34,835 nt of DNA from Porphyromonas levii DSM 23370 (GTDB lineage Bacteria > Bacteroidota > Bacteroidia > Bacteroidales > Porphyromonadaceae): the NCBI RefSeq assembly GCF_000379925.1, contig NZ_KB904245.1:1-34835 (forward strand). The letters are read 5' to 3'. The position numbers were made by a program, and so were the translations under genes. Each line of letters opens with the position of its first letter. Position 1 is the first letter of the stretch. Positions 16,284 to 25,571 of this stretch are shown here, one piece after another. The notes beneath the pieces are model-generated. The model searched no databases and was not told the origin of the DNA. It was given only the letters and a program-made list of their open reading frames with translations.

Positions 16284-18503
16284 ATGGATTTTAAGAAAGG
16301 TCGTTGGAATAGCGAGATCAATGTGAGGGACTTTGTCCTCCTAAATGTGACCCCTTATGATGGGGATGCATCGTTTCTCTCAGGAGCATCGGAACGGACT
16401 AAGCGTATATGGAGGCTATGCCTAGATGCTATCAAGGAGGAGCGTGCCAATAATGGTGTACGTTCTATAGATGCGGAGACAGTCTCTACCATCACATCAC
16501 ACGCTGCTGGCTATATCTCTAAGGAGGATGAATTGATTGTGGGGCTACAGACAGACGAATTGCTACGTCGCTCAATCAAACCATACGGAGGCATCAGTGT
16601 TGTACGCAAGGCTTGTGAAGAGAATGGGGTAGAGCTATCTCCTAAGGTGTTGGATATCTTCACTCATTATGCTAAGACACACAATGAGGGAGTATTCGAT
16701 GCCTATACAGATGAGATTCGCAAGTTTCGTTCGCTCGGGTTCTTGACAGGTCTGCCTGATAACTATGCTCGTGGTCGAGTGATAGGGGACTATCGTAGGC
16801 TTGCGCTCTACGGTCTTGATCGCCTCATTGAAGCGAAGGAAGCAGACTTGGCTACGCTTACCAGCCCGATGACAGAAGCTCGTGTGCGGCTACGTGAAGA
16901 GGTACGCATGCAGATTAAGGCACTTTATGCGATAAAGGAGCTGGGCAATATCTATGGACTTGACCTTTCTCGCCCGGCAGAGTCGGCTCAGGAGGCAGTG
17001 CAGTGGGTGTATATGGCATATCTAGCAGCGGTGAAGGAGCAAGACGGCGCTGCGATGTCATTGGGCAATGTCTCATCTTTCTTGGATATTTATATTGAGT
17101 ATGATTTACAAAAGGGTAATATCACCGAGGAGTTTGCTCAAGAGTTAATCGACCAGTTTGTGATTAAGCTGAGGATGGTGCGTCATCTCCGCATGAATAG
17201 CTACAACGAAATCTTTGCCGGCGATCCCACTTGGGTCACTGAGTCTATTGGAGGTCGCCTGTCGGATGGTCGTCACAAGGTGACTAAGACATCGTTCCGC
17301 TTTATCCAGACGCTCTATAACCTCGGCCCAAGTCCCGAGCCCAACATGACTGTCCTCTGGGCGCAAGATCTTCCTCAGGGCTTCAAAGACTTCTGCGCTC
17401 AGGCCTCTATCGATACTTCTAGTATCCAGTACGAAAATGATGATCTCATGCGTGGGACTCGTGGTTCTGACGACTATGGCATCGCTTGCTGTGTTTCTTT
17501 CCAGGAGATAGGCAAGCAGATCCAATTCTTCGGCGCACGAGCCAATCTTGCCAAGGCGCTTCTGCTCGCTATCAATGGTGGGCGCTGTGAAAATACGGGG
17601 AAGGTTGTAATAGACTGTATTCCAGAACTTAAGAGTGACATCTTGGACTTCGAGGAGGTGATGAGCAACTATCGCCTTGTACTTAGAGAAGTGGCAAGAG
17701 TGTACAACGATGCGATGAATATCATCCATTACATGCACGATAAGTACTACTACGAAAAAGCACAGATGGCATTTATCGATACCAATCCCGCAATCAATCT
17801 CGCTTACGGAGCAGCTGGACTATCGATTGTTGCCGACTCGCTCTCGGCTATCAAGCACGCACAAGTACGTGTAGAGCGCAATGCAGATGGTCTCTCGACA
17901 GCCTTTCACACAGAGGGCGAATATCCCTGCTTTGGCAATGATGATGACCGTGTAGATAGTATAGCTACGAATATTGTAGATATTTTCATGGGACAACTTA
18001 GAGATCTTCCAATCTATAAGAATGCAGAGCCTACGCTATCTATCCTCACCATTACGTCCAACGTAATGTATGGCAAGAAAACGGGAGCTACCCCCGACGG
18101 TCGTAGCGCAGGCGTTGCCTTTGCTCCGGGAGCCAATCCAATGCACGGACGTGACCAGAGAGGTGCGATTGCGTCGCTCTCTTCGGTCTCAAAGATCAAT
18201 TATGAAAACTCCCTCGATGGAGTGAGCAATACCTTTAGTATCGTACCACACTCTCTTGGTTCTAATGCAGAGGAGCGTGTAGAAAACCTTGTGAGTATGA
18301 TGGATGGTTACTTCTCTAAAGAAGCGCACCACCTCAACGTAAACGTGCTCAATCGTGCGATGCTCGAAGACGCAATGGAGCACCCGGAGAATTATCCCCA
18401 ACTCACAATCCGTGTATCGGGCTATGCGGTCAATTTTGTACAGCTCAGCCGTGAACACCAGTTAGAGGTAATCTCCAGAAGCTTCCATGAGCGTATGCGT
18501 TGA
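16284..18503 (+). CDS. pflB: Pyruvate formate-lyase (formate C-acetyltransferase)
   Basis: Anaerobic glycyl-radical enzyme converting pyruvate and CoA to acetyl-CoA and formate. The 739-residue protein has the adjacent catalytic cysteines C402-C403 (G-I-A-C-C-V-S) and the radical glycine G713 in R-V-S-G-Y-A-V near the C-terminus. Other cues are S-I-G-G-R, the N-T-G-K-V-V-I-D segment and P-D-G-R near the end. The Cys-Cys pair favours true PFL over glycerol or choline lyases, which have a single Cys. The activase gene follows directly. The pyruvate could come in part from NanA, although that link is only contextual. Confidence 0.95.
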   Translation: MDFKKGRWNSEINVRDFVLLNVTPYDGDASFLSGASERTKRIWRLCLDAIKEERANNGVRSIDAETVSTITSHAAGYISKEDELIVGLQTDELLRRSIKPYGGISVVRKACEENGVELSPKVLDIFTHYAKTHNEGVFDAYTDEIRKFRSLGFLTGLPDNYARGRVIGDYRRLALYGLDRLIEAKEADLATLTSPMTEARVRLREEVRMQIKALYAIKELGNIYGLDLSRPAESAQEAVQWVYMAYLAAVKEQDGAAMSLGNVSSFLDIYIEYDLQKGNITEEFAQELIDQFVIKLRMVRHLRMNSYNEIFAGDPTWVTESIGGRLSDGRHKVTKTSFRFIQTLYNLGPSPEPNMTVLWAQDLPQGFKDFCAQASIDTSSIQYENDDLMRGTRGSDDYGIACCVSFQEIGKQIQFFGARANLAKALLLAINGGRCENTGKVVIDCIPELKSDILDFEEVMSNYRLVLREVARVYNDAMNIIHYMHDKYYYEKAQMAFIDTNPAINLAYGAAGLSIVADSLSAIKHAQVRVERNADGLSTAFHTEGEYPCFGNDDDRVDSIATNIVDIFMGQLRDLPIYKNAEPTLSILTITSNVMYGKKTGATPDGRSAGVAFAPGANPMHGRDQRGAIASLSSVSKINYENSLDGVSNTFSIVPHSLGSNAEERVENLVSMMDGYFSKEAHHLNVNVLNRAMLEDAMEHPENYPQLTIRVSGYAVNFVQLSREHQLEVISRSFHERMR

Positions 18504-18514
18504 TAACTACAATC

Positions 18515-19243
18515 ATGATTAGAGTACATTCGTACGAATCTATGGGGACATTCGACGGGCCGGGGCTCCGGCTCGTCGTATTTCTCCAAGGATGCAATTT
18601 TAAGTGCGCCTTCTGTGCCAATCCGGATACCATAGCTTTTGAAGGGGGTAAGGAGACAGACCCACAGGAGATCCTCGACTTAGCACTGAGCCAGAAGGCG
18701 TTCTTTGGTCGGCGTGGGGGGATTACCTTTTCAGGAGGCGAACCGATGCTACAGGCTCGTCAGCTCTTGCCTTTATTCAGGCAACTCAAGGAACACGACA
18801 TCCACATTGTGGTAGATACCAATGGTTCGTTTCTCAATGATGATGTCAAAGCGCTACTTGAGCACACAGATATGGTGCTACTAGATGTAAAGGCAGTGGA
18901 CGAGACCAAGCACAGACACCTCACCGAAGCACGCAATATAAATGTTCGTCGAATGGCAGAATACTTGGAGCGGCAGGGTATTCCCATGCGCCTCCGCTGT
19001 GTGATGGTGCCGGGCTACAATGATTCTCCAGAGGATATCCGTCTTATTGGAGAGCAGTATAGCGGCTTCACCAATATTGATAGGGTCGAGGTGCTTCCTT
19101 ATCACACTTTTGGAGTACACAAGTATAAGTCACTAGGTTGGGTATATCGTCTAGAGGGGCTTACGGAGCATGCCCCCGAAGAGGTCGCCCTCCTGATCCA
19201 GGAGTTTGAGAAGTATTTCCCCTTAGTCTGGGCTCAATCGTGA
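18515..19243 (+). CDS. pflA: Pyruvate formate-lyase activating enzyme (radical SAM)
   Basis: Radical-SAM enzyme that puts the glycyl radical on PFL. The 242-residue protein carries the [4Fe-4S] motif C27-x-x-x-C31-x-x-C34 (G-C-N-F-K-C-A-F-C), the G-T-F-D-G-P-G entry and T-F-S-G-G-E-P. The start is ATG 18515, 11 bases after the pflB stop; a TTG at 18500 that overlaps pflB is less likely. Same operon as pflB. Confidence 0.95.
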   Translation: MIRVHSYESMGTFDGPGLRLVVFLQGCNFKCAFCANPDTIAFEGGKETDPQEILDLALSQKAFFGRRGGITFSGGEPMLQARQLLPLFRQLKEHDIHIVVDTNGSFLNDDVKALLEHTDMVLLDVKAVDETKHRHLTEARNINVRRMAEYLERQGIPMRLRCVMVPGYNDSPEDIRLIGEQYSGFTNIDRVEVLPYHTFGVHKYKSLGWVYRLEGLTEHAPEEVALLIQEFEKYFPLVWAQS

Positions 19244-19583
19244 TGGCTTAGTATCTATATTCAAAGGTCATCAATAGGAGGTGGGCGTCCCTCCAAAGTT
19301 TGTTTGCATCTTATAGTCCAGTTGGACATTAAATACCCCTTGCGCCTTCAAGGTTAGAGGGATCAATAGCAATAATAGAGGCAATAATTCTTTTCATAAA
19401 GAGCAAAACTTAGGTAAGTACAATAATAATGAATAAAAGTCTAAGAAACGAATGTAAGACATTTTTTGAAACTTCAAAATTTTAAGCGTTCATTGGCTTT
19501 TGGAGTGTTGTGATAACTAAAGATATTGCATGACAAAAATAATCATATAATATTTCAATGTTAGGACAACGGAGATGGTACAA
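19244..19583. other. Intergenic stretch without a recognisable gene
   Basis: This AT-rich gap follows pflA and precedes the terminator of the opposite nan operon. A GGAGG...CCTCC hairpin near 19277-19296 (no T-run) may be a weak pflA terminator. A short GTCCA/TGGAC dyad lies near 19317. No ORF, tRNA or strong promoter was seen. Confidence 0.5.
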
Positions 19584-19635
19584 TACAACAAATCGGGGCT
19601 ATGCTGAACCATCCAGCATAGCCCCGATTGTTGTA
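19584..19635. terminator. Long hairpin, terminator of the nan operon
   Basis: AATCGGGGCTATGCTG (19591-19606) pairs perfectly with CAGCATAGCCCCGATT (19614-19629). The pairing extends with TACAAC/GTTGTA through a one-base bulge, giving a stem of about 22 bp. It lies 14 bases beyond the transporter stop. The T-run is poor on both strands. Confidence 0.75.
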
Positions 19636-19649
19636 TAATATATAGCGTA

Positions 19650-20921
19650 TTACTTTTGGTAAAACTCCTGATTGGTCATATCGATAGCCTTAGGCCTTAG
19701 GAATACAATCTGGAGGATAAGTGCCAATAGCACCACACCTGCGAGTACGGCGAAGCCAATGCCAAGGTGTCCCTCTTGTGCCCAAGCACCGAGTACTTGC
19801 GTCACTACTGCACCAGCAAGCACGCCCACAAAGTTCATGAAGCCGTATGCCGTGCTCCGCAGACTATCGGGTACAAACTGACAAAGGATAGGCATGTTAT
19901 TGGCATCGAATAGACCATAGCCAATACCGAAACAAAGTGCTGCACCCACGATAGCCAAGGTAGTACTACCGATACCTACGAGGACTAGAGCGGGAATGGT
20001 AAATGCCAATCCTATCGCACTTGTATATACACGCCCACGGAGGTTGCTCATTACCCACTTATCGCTCAGTACGCCACCAATGATGACGCCCACCAGACTG
20101 CTTGCCGCAATGGATATGGTACTCATAGGTCCAGCCTGCATCATATCCACGCCCAAATTCTCTGCGAATAGAGTGGGCAACCAGTTGCGCACCGCCCAGC
20201 CTGGGAGACTAGGGGCGGCAAACATCACTAGGATAACCCAAAAGGCTGGCGTGCCGAATAGTCGCTTCAGTCCAGTCATCACCGGCACCTTAGCTACCAC
20301 GACATCCGCAGTTGCCTTCTTTCCACTTACTGTGCGCTTATCCATCAATACAATTGAGAGCAGCACGGCATATGCAACACCGATAACACCGAACCAGTGG
20401 AACGTCTCTTGCCAACTGAGATGGTGCGCCACAGTGGCGCCAAAGCCACCCAAGGCTTGTCCTAGATAGAGCCCTATCATGTGGATACCAGTAGCAAGCG
20501 AACGAGTCTTGCCCGTATGATACTCCGTGATAAGAGCCAGTCCCGCAGGGATATATAGTGCCTCGCTCACACCCATAATGGCACGAAGCACCAGCATCTG
20601 CTCAAAGGTGGTACAGAAACCCATGCCTAGGGTAATCGCACTCCATACCCCTAGGCTCCCTACAATAATCCATTTACGACTAAAACGGTCGGCAAAGCCC
20701 CCCGCTACAGGACTAAGGAATGCGTAGATCCAGAGGAATACCGCCATAAGCATACCGAAGTTCTCCATATCCTGGAGCGCTTGGATATCCACAGCGATAC
20801 TCTCGCGCATAGTAGAGAGTACCTGACGATCTAGGTAGTTGAGTAGCGCTACCATACTCAGTAGCACTACCACCAGCCAAGCATACCACTTACTCTCTTT
20901 GATGTGTCTGACGTCTGCCAT
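19650..20921 (-). CDS. nanT: MFS transporter, probable sialic acid permease
   Basis: Inner-membrane major facilitator protein (423 residues) with about 12 hydrophobic segments. It has the N-L-D-R-Q-V-L start typical of anion:cation symporter-type MFS, the G-G-x-x-A-D-R-F-S-R-K loop between TM2 and TM3 (about 74-84), and a cytoplasmic linker around residues 195-210. It is the last gene of the nan operon, three bases after the epimerase, which supports Neu5Ac as substrate, as for NanT of Tannerella. The substrate is inferred from context only. Confidence 0.82.
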   Translation of the reverse strand: MADVRHIKESKWYAWLVVVLLSMVALLNYLDRQVLSTMRESIAVDIQALQDMENFGMLMAVFLWIYAFLSPVAGGFADRFSRKWIIVGSLGVWSAITLGMGFCTTFEQMLVLRAIMGVSEALYIPAGLALITEYHTGKTRSLATGIHMIGLYLGQALGGFGATVAHHLSWQETFHWFGVIGVAYAVLLSIVLMDKRTVSGKKATADVVVAKVPVMTGLKRLFGTPAFWVILVMFAAPSLPGWAVRNWLPTLFAENLGVDMMQAGPMSTISIAASSLVGVIIGGVLSDKWVMSNLRGRVYTSAIGLAFTIPALVLVGIGSTTLAIVGAALCFGIGYGLFDANNMPILCQFVPDSLRSTAYGFMNFVGVLAGAVVTQVLGAWAQEGHLGIGFAVLAGVVLLALILQIVFLRPKAIDMTNQEFYQK

Positions 20922-20924
20922 AGT

Positions 20925-22115
20925 TTACTTCCTAAGAGTAGTTATCTCATCACACAGGAGCGATGCCTTTACAAGCATACGAGGGATATGGAAAGGACCC
21001 TTAAAAATATTTCCCTTGGCAGGCTGAGCCACAGTACCATCACGATGCAGATAGCCGTACCACTCGGGATACTCCTTATCCTTCAAGTGCTTCCAAGCCC
21101 AATCATCTACCTTCTGGTACCAGTCTACATACTTCTCATCTCCCGTAAGGATATAGGCATAAAGGGTAGCTATCTGTGCTTCGGTCTGTGGCCACCAGAA
21201 CTTCATATCCTGCGAATAGTCTTGTGCAGGGAAGCCCTTGCAGTCACGGAAGTTGATGATACCACCATGTACCTCGTCCCAACCCCACTTCCACGCATCA
21301 TCGAGTATCGTAGTAGAGAAGTCACGCATCTCCTTGGCACAAGAGAGGTTCGGCATTAGGCGACTCGCCTCCATTAGGAACCATGCAGTCTCGATACAGT
21401 GACCAGGATTGATAACCCGACCATTGAGGGTATCAATCATCTCTCCCTCAGGAGTTACCATCTCCAGTACGCAATTATACTTAGGCTGATAGAGCTTGTC
21501 CTTGATAAGGCGGAAGCTCTCCTCCACTTGCTTAGCTAGGCGCTCATCCTCGGTGACCTGCGAGAGCACCACCGCCACATTGAGCATAATCATCGTAATG
21601 CTATGCCCCACCGCCTCTAGCGAAGGTAGATACTTAGGCTCCAGCATTCCAGGAGTAGCCAGCCACTGTTGTACTTTGAAGAATAGATTGAGCGCCTTCT
21701 CGGCATAGCTCTTATCACCCGTTGCCTTGGCATATTCAGCCCAAGCGATGATTGCGAAGCTCTCCGAGAACACATACCGACGCTTCCTAAGTGGTGTACC
21801 ATCGCGCTTCACCTCGAAGTACATACGTCCGTCCTTAGGGTCGAAGCAGTATTGCTCCATAAAGTCGAGTATTTGCTTGCTCGCCTCCAAGTACTCGGGG
21901 CGTTGTGCTACATTATTGTAGGCATAGGCGAAGGTAAAAGCAGAGCGCCCTTGGAACCATACCGACTTAGTCTCGTCCATCAAGACGCCATCCCTATCAA
22001 GACAGGTAAGCATCCCACCATACTCTCGATCCAGACCGTGCTCCAACCAAAATGGGAGGATACCCTCCGTAAGCTCAGAGCGATAGCGCTGAGCTTGTTT
22101 TCCGAAGTCTATCAT
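20925..22115 (-). CDS. N-acylglucosamine 2-epimerase (ManNAc to GlcNAc)
   Basis: The 396-residue protein fits the renin-binding-protein/AGE family ((alpha/alpha)6 barrel): W-F-Q-G-R-S-A-F-T-F-A near residue 53, G-H-S-I-T-M-I at about 170, P-G-H-C-I-E-T-A-W-F at about 236-245, and W-W-P-Q-T-E-A at about 309. The His residues in the last group fit the catalytic histidines of the family. In this operon it would convert ManNAc released by NanA into GlcNAc, as in Bacteroides fragilis and Tannerella. It is unrelated in fold to the ManNAc-6-P epimerase NanE of enterobacteria, so no symbol is given. It lies six bases after nanA. Confidence 0.9.
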   Translation of the reverse strand: MIDFGKQAQRYRSELTEGILPFWLEHGLDREYGGMLTCLDRDGVLMDETKSVWFQGRSAFTFAYAYNNVAQRPEYLEASKQILDFMEQYCFDPKDGRMYFEVKRDGTPLRKRRYVFSESFAIIAWAEYAKATGDKSYAEKALNLFFKVQQWLATPGMLEPKYLPSLEAVGHSITMIMLNVAVVLSQVTEDERLAKQVEESFRLIKDKLYQPKYNCVLEMVTPEGEMIDTLNGRVINPGHCIETAWFLMEASRLMPNLSCAKEMRDFSTTILDDAWKWGWDEVHGGIINFRDCKGFPAQDYSQDMKFWWPQTEAQIATLYAYILTGDEKYVDWYQKVDDWAWKHLKDKEYPEWYGYLHRDGTVAQPAKGNIFKGPFHIPRMLVKASLLCDEITTLRK

Positions 22116-22121
22116 ACGAAC

Positions 22122-23054
22122 TTACTTAACCGCAACGTCGAAGAACTTAATAGCCTCTAGCTCCCTCCTTATTGCCTCCGACTCCACTGGCTCTATCGTA
22201 CGGAATGGGATGCGGTTAGGACCAAGGTCTAGCCCTAGGAGCTTCATGATATGCTTACCAGCTACAATATTGCCACGGTACTTAGCAATCACGTTGATAA
22301 CGTCCTGAGCATAGTTCTGATGCTTCACCGCCTCATCGATATTGCCCTTATTCCACTCCTCGATAATGCTCACCAAGCCACGCCCATTGTAGTTGGCAGT
22401 TCCGCTGATACCCCCTTGGGCACCACCCATCACGAGACCAGAAAGAATCGTCTCGTCTTGACCATGCAGCATATCGAACTTTCCACCCTCATAGAGCATG
22501 CACTGGTTGTACTCATATAGACTCTCGTAGGTGTACTTGATGCCTGCGAAGTTAGGAATCTTACCATCTACATACTTCAGGAAGTCTACCATGCTCAGAT
22601 AAGCCCCATTGAATACAGGGATATGATAGAAATAGAATGGAAGCTCAGGTGCACCCTCAGCAATCTGAGCACAGTAAGCAGCTAGCTCCTCTACCCTACC
22701 TACCTTTGGGAATGGAGGTGCCATAGCTCCAATACCATATACGCCTAGGGCTTGAGCATGCTCCGCAAGCTTGCGGCTACTCTTTACACAAGTAGAACCC
22801 ACATGCACGATCACCTTGAAATTATCCCACGCCTTAGTAGCATTGTGCCAAGCCTCAGCCAACTGCATGCGCTCCTCATCCGTAAGCATATACCCTTCGC
22901 CAGAAGAACCATTGATAAATACCCCTACGAGACCATTCTTCCTAAGTAGCTCTGCGTACTGTGGAATCACACTGACATTTACCTCCTTACCATCAGCGGT
23001 AAAAGGGGTAAAGGGAGCCACCAATAGGCCCTTAATCTTTTCAAACTTTGCCAT
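22122..23054 (-). CDS. nanA: N-acetylneuraminate lyase
   Basis: Class I aldolase that splits Neu5Ac into ManNAc and pyruvate. The 310-residue TIM barrel of the DHDPS superfamily has N-G-S-S-G-E-G (48-54), catalytic Tyr in F-Y-H-I-P (Tyr143) and the Schiff-base lysine in G-I-K-Y-T (Lys173). The G-S-S-G-E-G form rather than G-T-T-G-E favours the lyase over DHDPS, and the operon confirms it. Co-directional with its neighbours. Confidence 0.95.
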   Translation of the reverse strand: MAKFEKIKGLLVAPFTPFTADGKEVNVSVIPQYAELLRKNGLVGVFINGSSGEGYMLTDEERMQLAEAWHNATKAWDNFKVIVHVGSTCVKSSRKLAEHAQALGVYGIGAMAPPFPKVGRVEELAAYCAQIAEGAPELPFYFYHIPVFNGAYLSMVDFLKYVDGKIPNFAGIKYTYESLYEYNQCMLYEGGKFDMLHGQDETILSGLVMGGAQGGISGTANYNGRGLVSIIEEWNKGNIDEAVKHQNYAQDVINVIAKYRGNIVAGKHIMKLLGLDLGPNRIPFRTIEPVESEAIRRELEAIKFFDVAVK

Positions 23055-23082
23055 AATCTTTTCTTACTAATATATTGTGTAA

Positions 23083-23844
23083 TTATTCTTCGTACAGTTC
23101 ATCGCCCTCCACGAGTTCTACCAGAAGCTGGGCTATCTCACGAGCACAAGCCTCGGCAAAGGCTTTTCCCTTCTCGGGGGTTGCCTTCCGTGGATCTCCA
23201 ATACCCGTATCTTCGGTCACATCCAGCCAGTTACGAGGCGTCCAAGCAATACCTTTTCTCAGCCCCTCCACAGCCCAGCCATGTTGCTTACCCTCACCAG
23301 CGCGCTCTAGTTCTACCAATTCAGGGAGATAGTGCATCATCACCGAGGTTTCCAACTCGTGTGCATGCTCTCCGTCCATCTCGAAGTACTCCTTCTCGGG
23401 TGCCGCTTTCCACCACTCCGCAGATAGGATCAGGAAGTCGGGATAGTCCACAGCGAGGTCACGAATCATATTCTTGAAGCTATTGCCACCATGACCATTG
23501 AGAATCAGAAGTATATTTATACCTTGCTCATCTAGGCTCTCCACGATGTCGCTCAGAATCCCCGCCTGAGTCTCATACCGAGTATGGATACAGAAAGGCA
23601 ACTCCCTCTGCCCTGGGTTTTGTGCGCCAAAGGGTACAGGGGGCAGCACCATCGTGTGTACATCCTTTTCCCAAGCTAGGCGGGCGGCATCCAGCCCTAT
23701 CGCCTGCGATAGATAGCAGTCGGTAAGATAAGGCAAGTGGTAGTTGTGGGGTTCGGTAGCCCCCCAAGGCAAAATAGCTATATGGTATTCCTCTTTCCGT
23801 ACCCGTCCATAATTGGTGGTACTCAAGTCATAATCTTTTATCAT
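23083..23844 (-). CDS. Creatininase-family amidohydrolase in the nan operon
   Basis: The protein has the creatininase metal motifs: G-A-T-E-P-H-N-Y-H-L-P with Glu31 and His36, Asp42 in the following L-T-D, N-G-H-G-G-N (116-121), and G-E-H-A-H-E-L-E-T-S with a later Glu ligand. This family hydrolyses cyclic amides or formamides (creatinine, formamidopyrimidines, mycofactocin precursor), with two metal ions. The start is ATG 23844, which overlaps the nanM stop as ATGA; a start five codons earlier (23859) is possible but would overlap nanM by 19 bases. Tight coupling to nanM and nanA implies a step in sialic acid or amino sugar use. The substrate is unknown, and a family member in this setting is unexpected. 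Confidence 0.85.
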   Translation of the reverse strand: MIKDYDLSTTNYGRVRKEEYHIAILPWGATEPHNYHLPYLTDCYLSQAIGLDAARLAWEKDVHTMVLPPVPFGAQNPGQRELPFCIHTRYETQAGILSDIVESLDEQGINILLILNGHGGNSFKNMIRDLAVDYPDFLILSAEWWKAAPEKEYFEMDGEHAHELETSVMMHYLPELVELERAGEGKQHGWAVEGLRKGIAWTPRNWLDVTEDTGIGDPRKATPEKGKAFAEACAREIAQLLVELVEGDELYEE

Positions 23845-25025
23845 AATATCTGTCTCCAAGCATTGAAAGTCCGTACCCCAGGTTTGCGCTCTCCGCCAAT
23901 CACCGTAGCAGCTTCGGGCGAAACGGCAAGCACAGCACCTGCCGTAGCTAGCGCATTATCTGTCGCCACAATCTCCCAACCATTTGTCTCCGGTATAAAG
24001 CGAATAATATGTGGCATAAAGTGGTAATCCTCCTCCTTCATACTCATATAGGCTTTGCCCTCCTCGGCGTACCTATCTAGGAGCGCTTCGTTGCCCTCCT
24101 TGGTAGCAATAGCTTTATTGAACCCGCGCATAATAGCAGGCTCAAAGACCTCCCAGTCTACACCACCAACCACATACACCTGCTTTGTGGTTGGTTCCAC
24201 AGCCACCGTGCTTCCCACGAAGAGGAGCTTACGCCCATTTTCTAAAGTAGGACGCTCCGCTACCAATTCCCACTGAGGGGACTCGGCATGGATGCTGATG
24301 CGATAAGCCTTTTCGTGCATATAGGGGGGCTGCTCAAGCCCTACGGCAGGACGGTGACCTCCGAAGATATAGAAATAGCCATCGAGGATAAAGCTCACGC
24401 ACTGAATACGTGCACCATCGGGCAGCGCAGCAAGCGTATGATGCTCGCCCGTCTTGATATTGACCTGAACCAAACTATCCATTGGCACACCATCAGCCAC
24501 CCATCCACCGGCTAGATAAAGGCTATCGCCAGAGTAAGCGCCACTACCTTCGAACCAACCAGAGGGCAGCTTAGTATCGAGCAACTTCACACCCTCCGCG
24601 GTCACCTCATGAATGGTATCATACGCCTTTGTGCCATCCGAACCACCGACGAAGTAGAGGCGCTTGCCATCACTGCTAGGGATAGAAGTGCCGTAAGCAA
24701 TAGGAGCGACCAACTCACCTATCCTTCTGGTCTCTCCGTCTCTCAGTCCGTAAACCGAACGGTAATACTTCTTTGTTCCCCCCTCGCTTGGACCTTTATC
24801 AGGGAAGTTGCACCCTCCGCCATAAATAGTCCACTCACCCAGAGCACCTCCAAATGCACCCGACACCCCTTTGGTAAAACCAGCCTCTGGATAAAGGCTT
24901 GTTTCCGTACTGATCGCCAACTTCTGTAGCATCTTCACCTCTTCTTTCTTATGTTCACACCCACACCCTGCCAGACCTACAATCCATATCGTAATAAGCC
25001 CGAGGGCAATAAAGCACCTATTCAT
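23841..25025 (-). CDS. nanM: N-acetylneuraminate epimerase (mutarotase) lipoprotein, kelch type
   Basis: The 394-residue protein begins with a lipoprotein signal (L-A-G-C, Cys21), so it is anchored to a membrane facing the periplasm or outside. Kelch-like beta-propeller blades are visible as repeats of F-G-G/Y-G-G, V-G-G, A-G-G and I-F-G-G. NanM converts alpha- to beta-Neu5Ac, speeding its use after sialidase release. The family call comes from the Y-G-G-G-C-N-F-P-D and K-x-Y-Y motifs near residues 67-90. It is the first gene of the operon, and its stop overlaps the creatininase-family start. Confidence 0.88.
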   Translation of the reverse strand: MNRCFIALGLITIWIVGLAGCGCEHKKEEVKMLQKLAISTETSLYPEAGFTKGVSGAFGGALGEWTIYGGGCNFPDKGPSEGGTKKYYRSVYGLRDGETRRIGELVAPIAYGTSIPSSDGKRLYFVGGSDGTKAYDTIHEVTAEGVKLLDTKLPSGWFEGSGAYSGDSLYLAGGWVADGVPMDSLVQVNIKTGEHHTLAALPDGARIQCVSFILDGYFYIFGGHRPAVGLEQPPYMHEKAYRISIHAESPQWELVAERPTLENGRKLLFVGSTVAVEPTTKQVYVVGGVDWEVFEPAIMRGFNKAIATKEGNEALLDRYAEEGKAYMSMKEEDYHFMPHIIRFIPETNGWEIVATDNALATAGAVLAVSPEAATVIGGERKPGVRTFNAWRQIL

Positions 25026-25053
25026 AAATAAATTACTAATCTTACCGACCAGA

Positions 25054-25092
25054 CAAATCTACCCAAAATTTCTCATACCGATAGCAAAAATA
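25054..25092 (-). promoter_or_regulatory. Candidate nan operon promoters
   Basis: On the minus strand two exact TAnnTTTG boxes occur: TAGATTTG (25054-25061) and TATTTTTG (25085-25092). Neither has a good TTTG at 19 bases. The first would give a leader of about 25 bases before nanM. Confidence 0.4.
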
Positions 25093-25134
25093 ATAGCCTG
25101 AGAGAAGTAGAGAAGAAAAAAATCATACCCGTAC

Positions 25135-25285
25135 CTCGTTGACCTGCCTAGGCAGACCCCACGACCATTTAATATATACTAATCACCACAATTAGTATAT
25201 ATTAAATTACTCATTTAGTATATATTAAACCGGTCAATTAATATATATTAAATGGTCTTGGGGTATAGCGAGAGCGGTCAACGAG
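25135..25285. repeat. 151-bp dyad of AT-rich palindromes in a divergent gap
   Basis: The dyad is centred on 25210. Mirror pairs: CTCGTTGACC (25135-25144) with GGTCAACGAG (25276-25285); ACCCC (25156-25160) with GGGGT (25260-25264); GACC plus ATTTAATATATA (25163-25178) with TATATATTAAATGGTC (25242-25257). The segments between these pairs have equal length on both sides. Inside are four copies of TAGTATATATTAAA, one inverted; the three direct copies start at 25193, 25216 and 25239, a 23-bp period. The first two copies form a perfect 16-bp hairpin around CACCACA. It lies between nanM and a divergent gene, so it is not a normal terminator. No ORF inside. Confidence 0.85.
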
Positions 25286-25571
25286 TAGGCATGAAAGGTT
25301 TTTCGCCCTTACAGTATCCGTCTTTTCCCGAATAGGGTTGACTTTTTTGGGACAATCCTACTATCTACTTGACCTTATGTGCCTGTGGTATCACTGACCT
25401 ATTGACTCCCATTTCCTAATTTACTTGACTATGCCCACTAAGTGGCTGACTATTTCAGCGCATTACAGGGTATCTTTCCCTAAATCTATTGTCCATTATG
25501 GGGCGCTCTAGAATAGCGGTAAGGATTTGGTAACTTTGTTGCCTGTAACTTCACACATATATTATACAGCT
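25286..25571. other. Intergenic DNA and leader before the DMT-like gene
   Basis: No gene is seen. TGAC occurs at 25339, 25370, 25395, 25403, 25426 and 25447, mostly as TTGAC or CTGAC. A -7 box TAACTTTG (25531-25538) without a clear -33 element precedes the next gene by about 33 bases. Confidence 0.4.

Noticed and set aside
17145-17738. 197-codon frame antisense to pflB
   Set aside because: It lies wholly inside the strongly supported pflB gene on the other strand and resembles no known protein.
19277-19328. tRNA or riboswitch in the pflA-nanT gap
   Set aside because: Only short isolated dyads are present; no cloverleaf or known aptamer pattern.
23845-23859. Earlier start for the creatininase-family gene
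   Set aside because: It would overlap nanM by 19 bases. The ATGA overlap at 23841-23844 is the usual coupled arrangement.
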